A DNA stretch of 64,000 bases, taken from assembly GCA_039180875.1 (NCBI GenBank), contig JBCDCY010000001.1:310001-374000 (forward strand), in the 5' to 3' direction. This stretch comes from JBCDCY01 sp039180875 (lineage in GTDB: Bacteria; Pseudomonadota; Alphaproteobacteria; Rhodobacterales; Rhodobacteraceae). The notes below the pieces were generated by a model that made no database searches, had not been told where the DNA came from, and saw only the letters and a program-made list of their open reading frames with translations. The translations under genes and the position numbers were made by a program. This document shows, piece after piece, positions 1 through 6,190 of the stretch (position 1 is its first letter; each line of letters begins with the position of its first letter).

Positions 1-1142
1 AAGAGGAACGTCGCCCGGCTCTCGCCATGCAGCGCGTCGATGATCTGCTCGTCGTCGCCGGTGCCGAGGGTGGTGACCACCAGGCCCTGGGTCTCGCCCC
101 GAGTGAAGAGGGAGGAGCCATGGGTCCGAGGCAGCACGCCCACTTCGGAGACGATCGGGCGCACGGTGGCCAAATCCCGTCCGTCGATCCGGGTGCTGGT
201 GCCGAGGATGTCGCCCCGCACCACTTCCTGCTCGAGCTTCTTCAGACAGCCGCCTAGGCCGCGGTCCTCCCGCTCCTCCTCGCTCAGCGCCGCCGCGATG
301 GTCTCGCGGGCCGCACCGATCGCCGCCTGCCGCTCCAGCTTGTCGCGGAGCGCGAAGGCGGCACGCATCGGCGCCTCGCCCGCCGCCTTGACCTTGGCAT
401 AGAGGGCCGAGGTGTCGGCCGGTTGGAAGTCGAACGGCTCCTTCGCCGCCTGCTCGGCCAGGTCGATGATCAGGTCGATCACCGGCTGCATCTGCGCGTG
501 GCCGAAGGTCACGGCGCCGAGCATCTCTTCCTCGGAGAGCTCGTAGGCCTCGGACTCGACCATCATCACCGCGTCCTTGGTGCCGGCAACGATCAGGTCG
601 AGGCGTTGCTCGGGCTTGGTGCGCAGGGCGTCCATGTCGTCGACCCGCGGGTTGAGCACGTACTCGCCACCCGAAAAGCCCACCCGACAGCCAGCGATCG
701 GGCCGAGGAACGGCACGCCGGAGATCGTCAGCGCCGCCGAGGCCGCCACCATGGCGACGATGTCGGGATCGTTCTCCAGATCGTGGGAGAGGACGGTGCA
801 GATCACCTGCACCTCGTTCTTGAAGCCCCCGGCGAACAGCGGCCGGATCGGCCGGTCGATCAGGCGCGAGGTGAGCGTTTCCTTCTCGCTCGGGCGCGCC
901 TCGCGCTTGAAGAAGCCGCCCGGGATCTTGCCGGCGGCATAGGTCTTTTCCTGATAGTGCACGGCCAGCGGGAAGAAATCGATGCCCTCCCGCGGTTGGC
1001 GTTCATAGACGACGGCGGCCAGCACCGTGGTCTCGCCATAGGTGGCAAGCACCGAGCCATCGGCCTGGCGCGCCATGCGCCCGGTCTCCAGCGTCAACGT
1101 CTCGTGGCCCCATTGGACCGATTTCGTCACGATATCGAACAT
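1..1142 (-). CDS. pnp: Polyribonucleotide nucleotidyltransferase (PNPase), 5' part only
   Basis: Processive 3'-5' phosphorolytic exoribonuclease of mRNA decay and the degradosome. The window cuts the gene: about 380 N-terminal codons are present. The protein starts MFDIVTKSVQWG and runs through the first RNase PH domain (motifs YGETTVLATVV, RLIDRPIRPLF near residues 25-90), the helical linker, and the opening of the second RNase PH domain (STRIDGRDLATVRPI, PRTHGSSLFTRGETQ). The KH and S1 domains lie outside the window. The ATG at 1142 follows an AGAGGAAA ribosome site. It lies downstream of rpsO on the same strand, the classic rpsO-pnp order, with a terminator-like hairpin in between. Family assignment is secure. 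Confidence 0.97.
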   Translation of the reverse strand, partial: MFDIVTKSVQWGHETLTLETGRMARQADGSVLATYGETTVLAAVVYERQPREGIDFFPLAVHYQEKTYAAGKIPGGFFKREARPSEKETLTSRLIDRPIRPLFAGGFKNEVQVICTVLSHDLENDPDIVAMVAASAALTISGVPFLGPIAGCRVGFSGGEYVLNPRVDDMDALRTKPEQRLDLIVAGTKDAVMMVESEAYELSEEEMLGAVTFGHAQMQPVIDLIIDLAEQAAKEPFDFQPADTSALYAKVKAAGEAPMRAAFALRDKLERQAAIGAARETIAAALSEEEREDRGLGGCLKKLEQEVVRGDILGTSTRIDGRDLATVRPIVSEVGVLPRTHGSSLFTRGETQGLVVTTLGTGDDEQIIDALHGESRATFL

Positions 1143-1301
1143 CTCGTTTCCTCTGGCGCGCCCGTCCCCTGACGTGCGCGCGTTCTGACCCCTGGGGTTG
1201 CATGCATCTGGCGTGGACCACGGGGTCGGGTGGCCGGCGCGCACGGATCGTCGGGAAGGAGGGGCCGCAGCATCGGCTGCGGCGCGGGCGTCCCAACCGG
1301 C

Positions 1302-1334
1302 GCCCAAAAACACAAACGCGCCCCGGGGGGCGCG
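1302..1334 (-). terminator. Intrinsic terminator or attenuator between rpsO and pnp
   Basis: On the minus strand an 8-bp perfect stem (CGCGCCCC paired with GGGGCGCG, 1317-1324 with 1327-1334) is followed directly by TTTGTGTTTTTG. It sits 16 bases after the rpsO stop codon, so it probably ends or attenuates rpsO transcription before pnp. Confidence 0.75.
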
Positions 1335-1350
1335 GTTGCTCGATCCTCGC

Positions 1351-1620
1351 TCAGCGGCGGAGCCCCAGACGCTCAATCAGCGAGCGATAGCGGGCCTCGT
1401 CGTTGCCGCGGACATAGTCCAGCAGCTTGCGGCGCTGGCTGACCATCTTCAGCAGGCCGCGGCGCGAGTGGTTGTCCTTCTTGTGGGTCTTGAAGTGCTC
1501 GGTCAGCGTGTTGATCCGGCTCGTCAGGATCGCGATCTGCACATCGGCAGAGCCGGTATCGCCGTCACCGCGCCCGTATTCCTTGATGAGGTCGGCCTTG
1601 ACCTCTGGCGTAATCGACAT
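1351..1620 (-). CDS. rpsO: 30S ribosomal protein S15
   Basis: Primary 16S rRNA-binding protein that helps organise the platform of the small subunit. It is 89 aa, the usual length. Recognisable motifs are GDTGSADVQIA, LTSRINTLTEH, HKKDNHSRRGLL and the C-terminal YRSLIERLGLRR. The ATG at 1620 is preceded by GGGAG about seven bases upstream. It is followed by an intrinsic terminator and then pnp. The identification is certain from sequence alone. Confidence 0.98.
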   Translation of the reverse strand: MSITPEVKADLIKEYGRGDGDTGSADVQIAILTSRINTLTEHFKTHKKDNHSRRGLLKMVSQRRKLLDYVRGNDEARYRSLIERLGLRR

Positions 1621-1812
1621 CCGTGTCTCCCGTCTAGGGTTCAGGTCGCGCTCCGAACCACGGCACGGGCCGGGATGTCGTCCAGCAAGGTCGGGACCGT
1701 AGCGCCGCCCGCGCGGACCAATCCGGGCGGGTTGCGGCGTGCCATAAGGGGTTTTGGCCGGAATGGCCAGCGCTTTCGTGCCGTCCGGCTCCGGTGGCGG
1801 TAGGTGATCGCC

Positions 1813-1838
1813 GGGACCCGGGTGTGGTGCCGGGCCCC
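1813..1838 (-). other. Stem-loop downstream of the light-harvesting alpha gene
   Basis: Nine-base arms (1813-1821 with 1830-1838, one mismatch) close an 8-base loop, 10 bases past the alpha stop codon. There is no T-tract. It could stabilise the short antenna mRNA, as intercistronic hairpins do in puf transcripts, or act as a weak terminator. The role is inferred only. Confidence 0.35.
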
Positions 1839-1847
1839 AGCAACGGA

Positions 1848-1991
1848 TCAGCCGAGAAGGCCGCTCGAATAGCTCTCAGAGGCGAACATGATCACGATGT
1901 GCATGATGAAGCTCGCCGCCATCACTGCGGCAATGGCGATGACGCCCTCGCGTGGCGTGATCACTTTCCAGATTCTCCAGAGATCGTTCAT
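1848..1991 (-). CDS. pufA: Light-harvesting antenna alpha polypeptide (LH1/LH2 type)
   Basis: A 47-aa single-span membrane polypeptide that binds bacteriochlorophyll in an intramembrane antenna ring. The N-terminus MNDLWRIWKVITPREG matches the LH alpha pattern W-x-I-W-x4-P-R. A hydrophobic span (about residues 17-36) contains His31 in the bacteriochlorophyll-ligand position. The gene lies 69 bp after the beta gene and has an AAGGA ribosome site. The N-terminus looks LH1-like. After His31, however, the +11 position (Trp in typical LH1 alpha) is Ser and the tail is the short YSSGLLG, so the LH1-versus-LH2 label (pufA versus pucA) is provisional. No pufLM genes are in the window. Confidence 0.87.
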   Translation of the reverse strand: MNDLWRIWKVITPREGVIAIAAVMAASFIMHIVIMFASESYSSGLLG

Positions 1992-2060
1992 GGATCTGTC
2001 CTTGAGACGAATTGCGTGCGTTGCGCCACGTCGTAGCGCAGTTCGGTTCCGCGCCGAGGT

Positions 2061-2231
2061 CTAGCCGCCGGCCGGGAACCAGGGCTTCCACTGCCAGACG
2101 AGCAGATGGGCCACCGCCGCGACGCCGGCCCAGATCGCGGTGCCGCGGGTGAAGAGCGCGTGCAACTCCTGGCATTGCTCATCGGTCAGCCCGGTCGTGT
2201 TGGTCACGTCGGGCGCGGGGCTATCGGCCAT
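2061..2231 (-). CDS. pufB: Light-harvesting antenna beta polypeptide (LH1 type)
   Basis: A 56-aa single-span partner of the alpha polypeptide. The family signature is clear: GLTDEQCQELHALF at residues 14-27, a hydrophobic span, bacteriochlorophyll-ligand His42 in VAHLLV, and the C-terminal WQWKPWF. Trp at +6 and Trp at +9 from His42 are typical of LH1 beta. The ATG at 2231 has GGGAGGA about seven bases upstream. Gene order beta then alpha is that of puf/puc operons. Upstream, 136 bp away, are a promoter and two PpsR-type palindromes. It is too short for many gene finders. Confidence 0.93.
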   Translation of the reverse strand: MADSPAPDVTNTTGLTDEQCQELHALFTRGTAIWAGVAAVAHLLVWQWKPWFPAGG

Positions 2232-2343
2232 TCGGGATCCTCCCAGTCTCTATCAGCGGCGTAGGGGCCACCGTCCCGCCGCCCGAAAAGGGGAGCGCGC
2301 GCGGCCAAGGGACATCGGCCGCGGGCAGAGGGGCGGCGGGTGT

Positions 2344-2372
2344 TCCATACACCCTGGACCGCTCTGCGTCAA
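2344..2372 (-). promoter_or_regulatory. Predicted sigma70 promoter of the light-harvesting beta-alpha genes
   Basis: On the minus strand TTGACG (2372-2367) and TATGGA (2349-2344) are separated by exactly 17 bp, 112 bp upstream of the beta start codon. The -35 hexamer forms one half of the weaker PpsR-type palindrome, so repressor binding would block RNA polymerase. Predicted from sequence only. Confidence 0.55.
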
Positions 2373-2410
2373 TTTGCCTCAACAGTGAGTTGTGTCATGA
2401 AAAATTGACA
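2367..2410. promoter_or_regulatory. Tandem PpsR/CrtJ-type operators
   Basis: A perfect TGT-N12-ACA palindrome lies at 2393-2410. A second copy with one mismatch (CGT-N12-ACA) lies at 2367-2384. They are separated by exactly 8 bp. PpsR/CrtJ, the redox- and light-responsive repressor of photosystem genes in Rhodobacter, recognises TGT-N12-ACA and binds cooperatively to pairs 8 bp apart. Together with the antenna genes downstream, this supports aerobic repression of the pair. PpsR itself is not in the window. Confidence 0.72.
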
Positions 2411-2425
2411 GTTGTGGCCCCGATC

Positions 2426-3652
2426 TCAGCCCCCGGCGAAGTCCGAGGGCCGACTGTAGTCCGGCGGCGCCTGCTGCATCTCCAGATGCAGGGCCGTGCC
2501 GTCGTAGGGATGGGCCCGCGCCACCGCCTCATCCAGGGCAAAGCCGAGGCCGGGACTGTCCGGCAACAGCACATGGCCAGTCTCGAAGGTCGGGCCGCCG
2601 TCGGTCAGCAGCTTGCGGTGAAAGTCGCCGCCGGTGCCGATGGTCTCGAGCAACAAGAAATTCGGCAGGGCCCCGGCGAGCTGGATGTTGGCCAGCCACT
2701 CGATCGGCCCGGCATAGAGATGCGGCGCGAGCTGAGCATTGAAGCCCTCGGCCAAAGCCGCGATCTTGCGCGCCTGCCAAAGCCCGCCGACCCGGCCAAG
2801 CGCCGGCTGCAGGATCGACGCCGCGCCCGCCCGCAGCACTTGGGCAAACTCGTAGAGCGTCGTCAGGCGCTCCCCCGTCGCGATGGGCACCGTGCACTGC
2901 GCCGCGACCCGTGCCATCTCTGCCGGGTTGTCCGGCGGCACCGGCTCCTCGAACCAGAGCGGCTGGTGAGGCGCGATGGCGGCGCCGAGGCGGATGGCGC
3001 CGGATGTGGTGAACTGGCCGTGGGTGCCGAACAGCAGATCGGCGCGGTCGCCCACCGCCGCCCGGATGGCGCGGCAGAACGCCTCCGACCGGGCGATGTC
3101 CGACATTGAGGGCTGGTGCCCGCCCCAGATCGTATAGGCGCCCGCCGGGTCGAACTTGATGGCGGTAAAGCCGTCCTCCTCCACCAGTGCCGCCGCCCGC
3201 GCTGCCGACTGCTCGGGGCTCGCATAGAAGCCCGCCGGATCCTCACCCGGCGCCGGATAGAGGTAGGTATAGGCCCGCACCCGCTCCCGCACCTTGCCGC
3301 CGAGAAGCGCGTGAACCGGCCGGTCGAGCGCCTTGCCGACGATGTCCCAACAGGCGATCTCGAGGCCGGAGAAGGCGCCGATCACCGTGGGGTCCGGGCG
3401 CTGGGAAAAGCCGGCCGAATAGGCCCGGCGAAACAGCAGCTCCACCCTATCCGGTGCCTCGCCCGCGAAATGACGCTCGAAGACGTCGACGATCACCGCC
3501 CGCATCGCATCGGGGCCCACCGAGGCGGCATAGACCTCGCCGTAGCCGGTCACCCCGCAGGCGGTCGTCAGCTTCACGAACAGGAAGTACCGCCCGCCAA
3601 AGCCGGGCGGAGGGTTGCCGACAACGAAGATCTCAAGGTCCTGGAGCTTCAC
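2426..3652 (-). CDS. Mandelate racemase/muconate lactonizing enzyme family protein (sugar-acid dehydratase-like)
   Basis: Enolase-superfamily enzyme, 408 aa, cytoplasmic. There is an N-terminal capping domain followed by a TIM barrel. Candidate catalytic elements are Lys166 (AIKFDP), the GTHGQF segment near 209-214, Glu235 (WFEEP), Glu261 (ATGERL) and His311 (APHLY). Related members dehydrate sugar acids such as D-galactonate. The position of the usual first metal-binding Asp reads Gly (FGTHG), so substrate and even chemistry are uncertain. A GTG start at 3652 is chosen because GGGAGG precedes it by about six bases. It lies just downstream of an alcohol dehydrogenase remnant and upstream of the antenna genes, without an obvious terminator. 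Confidence 0.82.
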   Translation of the reverse strand: MKLQDLEIFVVGNPPPGFGGRYFLFVKLTTACGVTGYGEVYAASVGPDAMRAVIVDVFERHFAGEAPDRVELLFRRAYSAGFSQRPDPTVIGAFSGLEIACWDIVGKALDRPVHALLGGKVRERVRAYTYLYPAPGEDPAGFYASPEQSAARAAALVEEDGFTAIKFDPAGAYTIWGGHQPSMSDIARSEAFCRAIRAAVGDRADLLFGTHGQFTTSGAIRLGAAIAPHQPLWFEEPVPPDNPAEMARVAAQCTVPIATGERLTTLYEFAQVLRAGAASILQPALGRVGGLWQARKIAALAEGFNAQLAPHLYAGPIEWLANIQLAGALPNFLLLETIGTGGDFHRKLLTDGGPTFETGHVLLPDSPGLGFALDEAVARAHPYDGTALHLEMQQAPPDYSRPSDFAGG

Positions 3653-3664
3653 GACATACCTCCC

Positions 3665-3898
3665 TTAGCCGGCAGGGAACGGGCCCGGGGCGCGGCGGGG
3701 CGGGCGGGTGGGGCCGCGCCCCGGGCCCGCGTCTCCGCCATCGCCGTCGGCGGCCGAGCGATCGGAGTGGCAGAGCGTGCGGGCCGCGACCCGCACCTCG
3801 ATCTCGCCGGGGCCGATCTCCCCCGGCCCGGGCGGCGGTAGCGTCACCGCCTCGATTTCCAGCGGCGCGCGGACGGCGCGGCAGACGGCAGCTTTCAT
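3665..3898 (-). pseudogene. Truncated N-terminus of a zinc-type alcohol dehydrogenase
   Basis: The frame starting at ATG 3898 begins MKAAVCRAVRAPLEIE and continues to VRVAARTLCHSD, the opening of medium-chain zinc alcohol dehydrogenases. It includes the Cys-His-Ser-Asp segment holding the first catalytic zinc ligand. After about 52 residues homology stops; the frame reads Gly/Pro/Arg-rich sequence to a stop at 3665. Intact enzymes are about 340-370 aa. No continuation is visible in other frames before the next gene, so this looks like a deletion remnant rather than a simple frameshift. Confidence 0.7.
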
Positions 3899-4011
3899 CG
3901 ACGGTCTCCCCCGCGCGGTCGGGCGCACCCTTCCACCGGCAATCGGGGCCGGCAAGCCCGGATGCGACGCCTTGCGGTTGACATCGCGCCATGGGCGGCC
4001 TGAAGGGAGCC

Positions 4012-4674
4012 ATGCGCGAGACCGATCTCTACCCGCCGCTCAAAACCTACCTCGAGGCCCAGGGCTACACCGTGAAGGCGGAGATCGGCGGCTGCGACCT
4101 GATGGCCCGCCGAGACGACGAGCCGCCGATCGTGGTGGAGATGAAGACCAGCTTCTCCCTCACCCTCGTTCTGCAGGGCGTGGCGCGGCAAAGGATATTC
4201 GAGACGGTCTACCTCGCCGTCCCGCCCCTACCGGCCCGCGGTGCCGGGCGACGCACGAAAGACATCCTGCGCCTCTGCCGCCGCCTCGGCCTCGGCCTGC
4301 TCTCGGTCCCGCCGGAGGGCCGGGTGACCGCTCTGCTCGATCCCGGCCCGTATGCGCCGCGACGCGATGCGCGAAAGGCCGGTCGGCTGCTCCGCGAATT
4401 CGAGGAGCGGGTGGGCGATCCCAATCTCGGCGGGGCGGCCGGCGTCAAACGCATGACCGCCTACCGCCAGGACGCGCTGCGCTGCGCCCGCCACCTGGCA
4501 GAGGCCGGAGAGGCGCGCCCGGCGGACATCGCCCGCGCCATAGGCGTCGCCCGGGCCGGCACCATCCTGCGCGACAACCACTACGGCTGGTTCGAGCGCG
4601 TCACCCGCGGCGTCTACCGCCTGTCGCCCCGTGGCGCACGAGAGATCGCGGCCCTCGCCGACCTGGTCCTTTGA
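4012..4674 (+). CDS. DUF2161 family, PD-(D/E)XK nuclease-like protein
   Basis: A protein of 220 aa. The start at 4012 (MRETDLYPPLKTYLE) is preferred over an ATG seven codons upstream because GAAGGGAG precedes it. The N-terminal half has the restriction-endonuclease-like core: a helix, then GGCDLMAR and IVVEMKTSFS, giving Asp and Glu-x-Lys in the spacing of the PD-(D/E)XK site. The C-terminal part (about 150-215) looks like a winged-helix module. The family is annotated as DUF2161, a putative phosphodiesterase; its biological role is unknown to me. It stands alone between a pseudogene and a dispersed repeat. Confidence 0.78.
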   Translation: MRETDLYPPLKTYLEAQGYTVKAEIGGCDLMARRDDEPPIVVEMKTSFSLTLVLQGVARQRIFETVYLAVPPLPARGAGRRTKDILRLCRRLGLGLLSVPPEGRVTALLDPGPYAPRRDARKAGRLLREFEERVGDPNLGGAAGVKRMTAYRQDALRCARHLAEAGEARPADIARAIGVARAGTILRDNHYGWFERVTRGVYRLSPRGAREIAALADLVL

Positions 4675-4723
4675 GGTTTACGCCTCTTGCTCAAACGGCG
4701 GTTCGGGCGGCGGTCGGCATCAT

Positions 4724-4789
4724 GGATATTTGAACCACTGCGAAAGCCATGGGGCTTTCTTGCTGGGTCAAATATCCCCACTGGAAGCA
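4724..4789 (-). repeat. Dispersed palindromic intergenic repeat, copy 1
   Basis: About 66 bp. The ends GGATATTTGA and TCAAATATCC form a 10-bp inverted repeat around an inner GAAAGCC/GGCTTTC hairpin. It is the reverse-orientation counterpart of the copies at 21761-21827 and 51671-51735. It lies between convergent genes (the DUF2161 gene and the SpoIIAA-like gene), so it may terminate transcription from both sides. The rest of the 267-bp gap shows no gene. Confidence 0.8.
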
Positions 4790-4941
4790 AGCGCCTCCCA
4801 ACATCTCCACCTCGACAATTGCGACTGCCGCTGGCCGAAAGCGGAGGGAATTGGATCGCGGCCGCACCGCAGGTGGACGGGTGGGGCGGTGCGGGCGCGA
4901 TCCGATCCAGGCGGCCCGAACCGCCCAACGCCCTCCGACGA

Positions 4942-5313
4942 TCACGCGCCGCCGCTCAGCCAAGCCTCCGCGGCCGCATCCTCCTCCAAGGCAAACGACT
5001 TGATGGTGATGCCGGGGAAGAGCGCCCCCTCGATCTCCGCCGCCGTCCTGATCCAGGCCGCATCGCTCAACACGGCACAACGGTCGAACTTGCCCAGAAG
5101 GCCGAAGAGCTTTGGCAGCCGGCGGAGCTCGACGCCGATCGCGCCAAGCGTCGGCAGGGCGAACTCGGGAATGCGATAGAGCATCCGCCCGCCGCTGACA
5201 TCCTCCGACTTGGCGATCAGGTCGTCGAGCGCCCGGCGCATCGCTTCGGCGTCCAGCACGCCTTTGAGCTCGATATCGACCCGGTCAGGCGCTGGTTTCG
5301 TGATGGTGAGCAT
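4942..5313 (-). CDS. SpoIIAA-like (STAS superfamily) protein
   Basis: A 123-aa cytoplasmic protein beginning MLTITKPAPDRVDIELKG. It has the alternating beta/alpha pattern of SpoIIAA-like proteins, including LDAEAMRRALDDLIAKSED, the RRLPKLFGLLGKFDRCAVLSD region and the tail WLSGGA. The start at 5313 is chosen over one 12 codons upstream because GGGAGGTGG sits at correct spacing. The family is often assigned to stress or lipid-binding roles, but function here is unknown. It is monocistronic by position. Confidence 0.75.
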   Translation of the reverse strand: MLTITKPAPDRVDIELKGVLDAEAMRRALDDLIAKSEDVSGGRMLYRIPEFALPTLGAIGVELRRLPKLFGLLGKFDRCAVLSDAAWIRTAAEIEGALFPGITIKSFALEEDAAAEAWLSGGA

Positions 5314-5407
5314 GGCCACCTCCCGGCTGCTCGCTGTTTCACATTCCATAGATGGGAAATCAGCGGCGGATGGGGAAGGGCTATGCCGCTCGCTAGACCA
5401 TCTGGCC

Positions 5408-6190
5408 TCAGCGTCCCTTCCAGACCGGGTCGCGCTTCTCGGCGAAGGCGCGGGCGCCCTCTTCGTTGTCTTCCGAGCCGTAGAGGATGTCGACCGTCGC
5501 GAGTTGGCGCTTGGTCACGCGGTTGAGGGTGTCCTGGAACCGTGCGCCTTCGGCCTCCCGCACGACCTCCTTGATCGCGGCGTAGACCAGCGGCGGGCCA
5601 CTTTCGAGCAGGCGCGCGAGGTCCCAGGCCCGCGCCATCAGCTCGTCGCCCGGACAGACCTCGCGGAGGAGCCCCCAGCGCAGCGCCTCCTCCGCATCGA
5701 ACCAGCGCCCGGTCAGCAGCAGGTCCATCGCCACGTGATAGGGGATCCGCTTCGGCAGTTTGATCGAGGCCGCATCGGCCACCGTGCCGGAGCGGATCTC
5801 GGGCAATGCGAAGGTCGCCGTATCCGCCGCCAGGATCAGGTCGCAGGAGAGCGCGAGCTCCAGCCCGCCGCCGCAGCAGATGCCGTTCACTGCGCAGATG
5901 ACGGGCTTGTTGAGGTCGCGCAGCTCCTGCAATCCGCCGAAGCCGCCGACACCGTAGTCGCCGTCCACCGCATCGCCCTCGGCCGCCGCCTTCAGATCCC
6001 AGCCGGGGCAGAAGAACTTCTCGCCCTCAGCGCGCAGGATGGCGATGCGCAGATCCGGATCGTCGCGGAAGGCGGCGAAGGTCTCGCCCATGATCCGGCT
6101 GGTGGCGAGGTCGATGGCATTGGCCTTCGGCCGGTCGAGCGTGACCTCGAGGATATGGCCCTCGCGCCGTGTGCGGATGGGATCGGTCAT
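5408..6190 (-). CDS. caiD: Crotonobetainyl-CoA hydratase / carnitinyl-CoA dehydratase
   Basis: Crotonase-family enzyme of 260 aa that interconverts crotonobetainyl-CoA and L-carnitinyl-CoA. Crotonase hallmarks are visible: LDRPKANAID at the N-terminus, the oxyanion-hole segments around KFFCPGWDLKAA and AVNGICCGGGLELALSCD, and the C-terminal EKRDPVWKGR. It overlaps the upstream ligase gene by 4 bp (ATGA) and is the last gene of the carnitine operon. CaiD is preferred over a generic enoyl-CoA hydratase because of the surrounding genes. It fits hydration of crotonobetainyl-CoA made by the acyl-CoA dehydrogenase of the operon. Confidence 0.85.
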   Translation of the reverse strand: MTDPIRTRREGHILEVTLDRPKANAIDLATSRIMGETFAAFRDDPDLRIAILRAEGEKFFCPGWDLKAAAEGDAVDGDYGVGGFGGLQELRDLNKPVICAVNGICCGGGLELALSCDLILAADTATFALPEIRSGTVADAASIKLPKRIPYHVAMDLLLTGRWFDAEEALRWGLLREVCPGDELMARAWDLARLLESGPPLVYAAIKEVVREAEGARFQDTLNRVTKRQLATVDILYGSEDNEEGARAFAEKRDPVWKGR

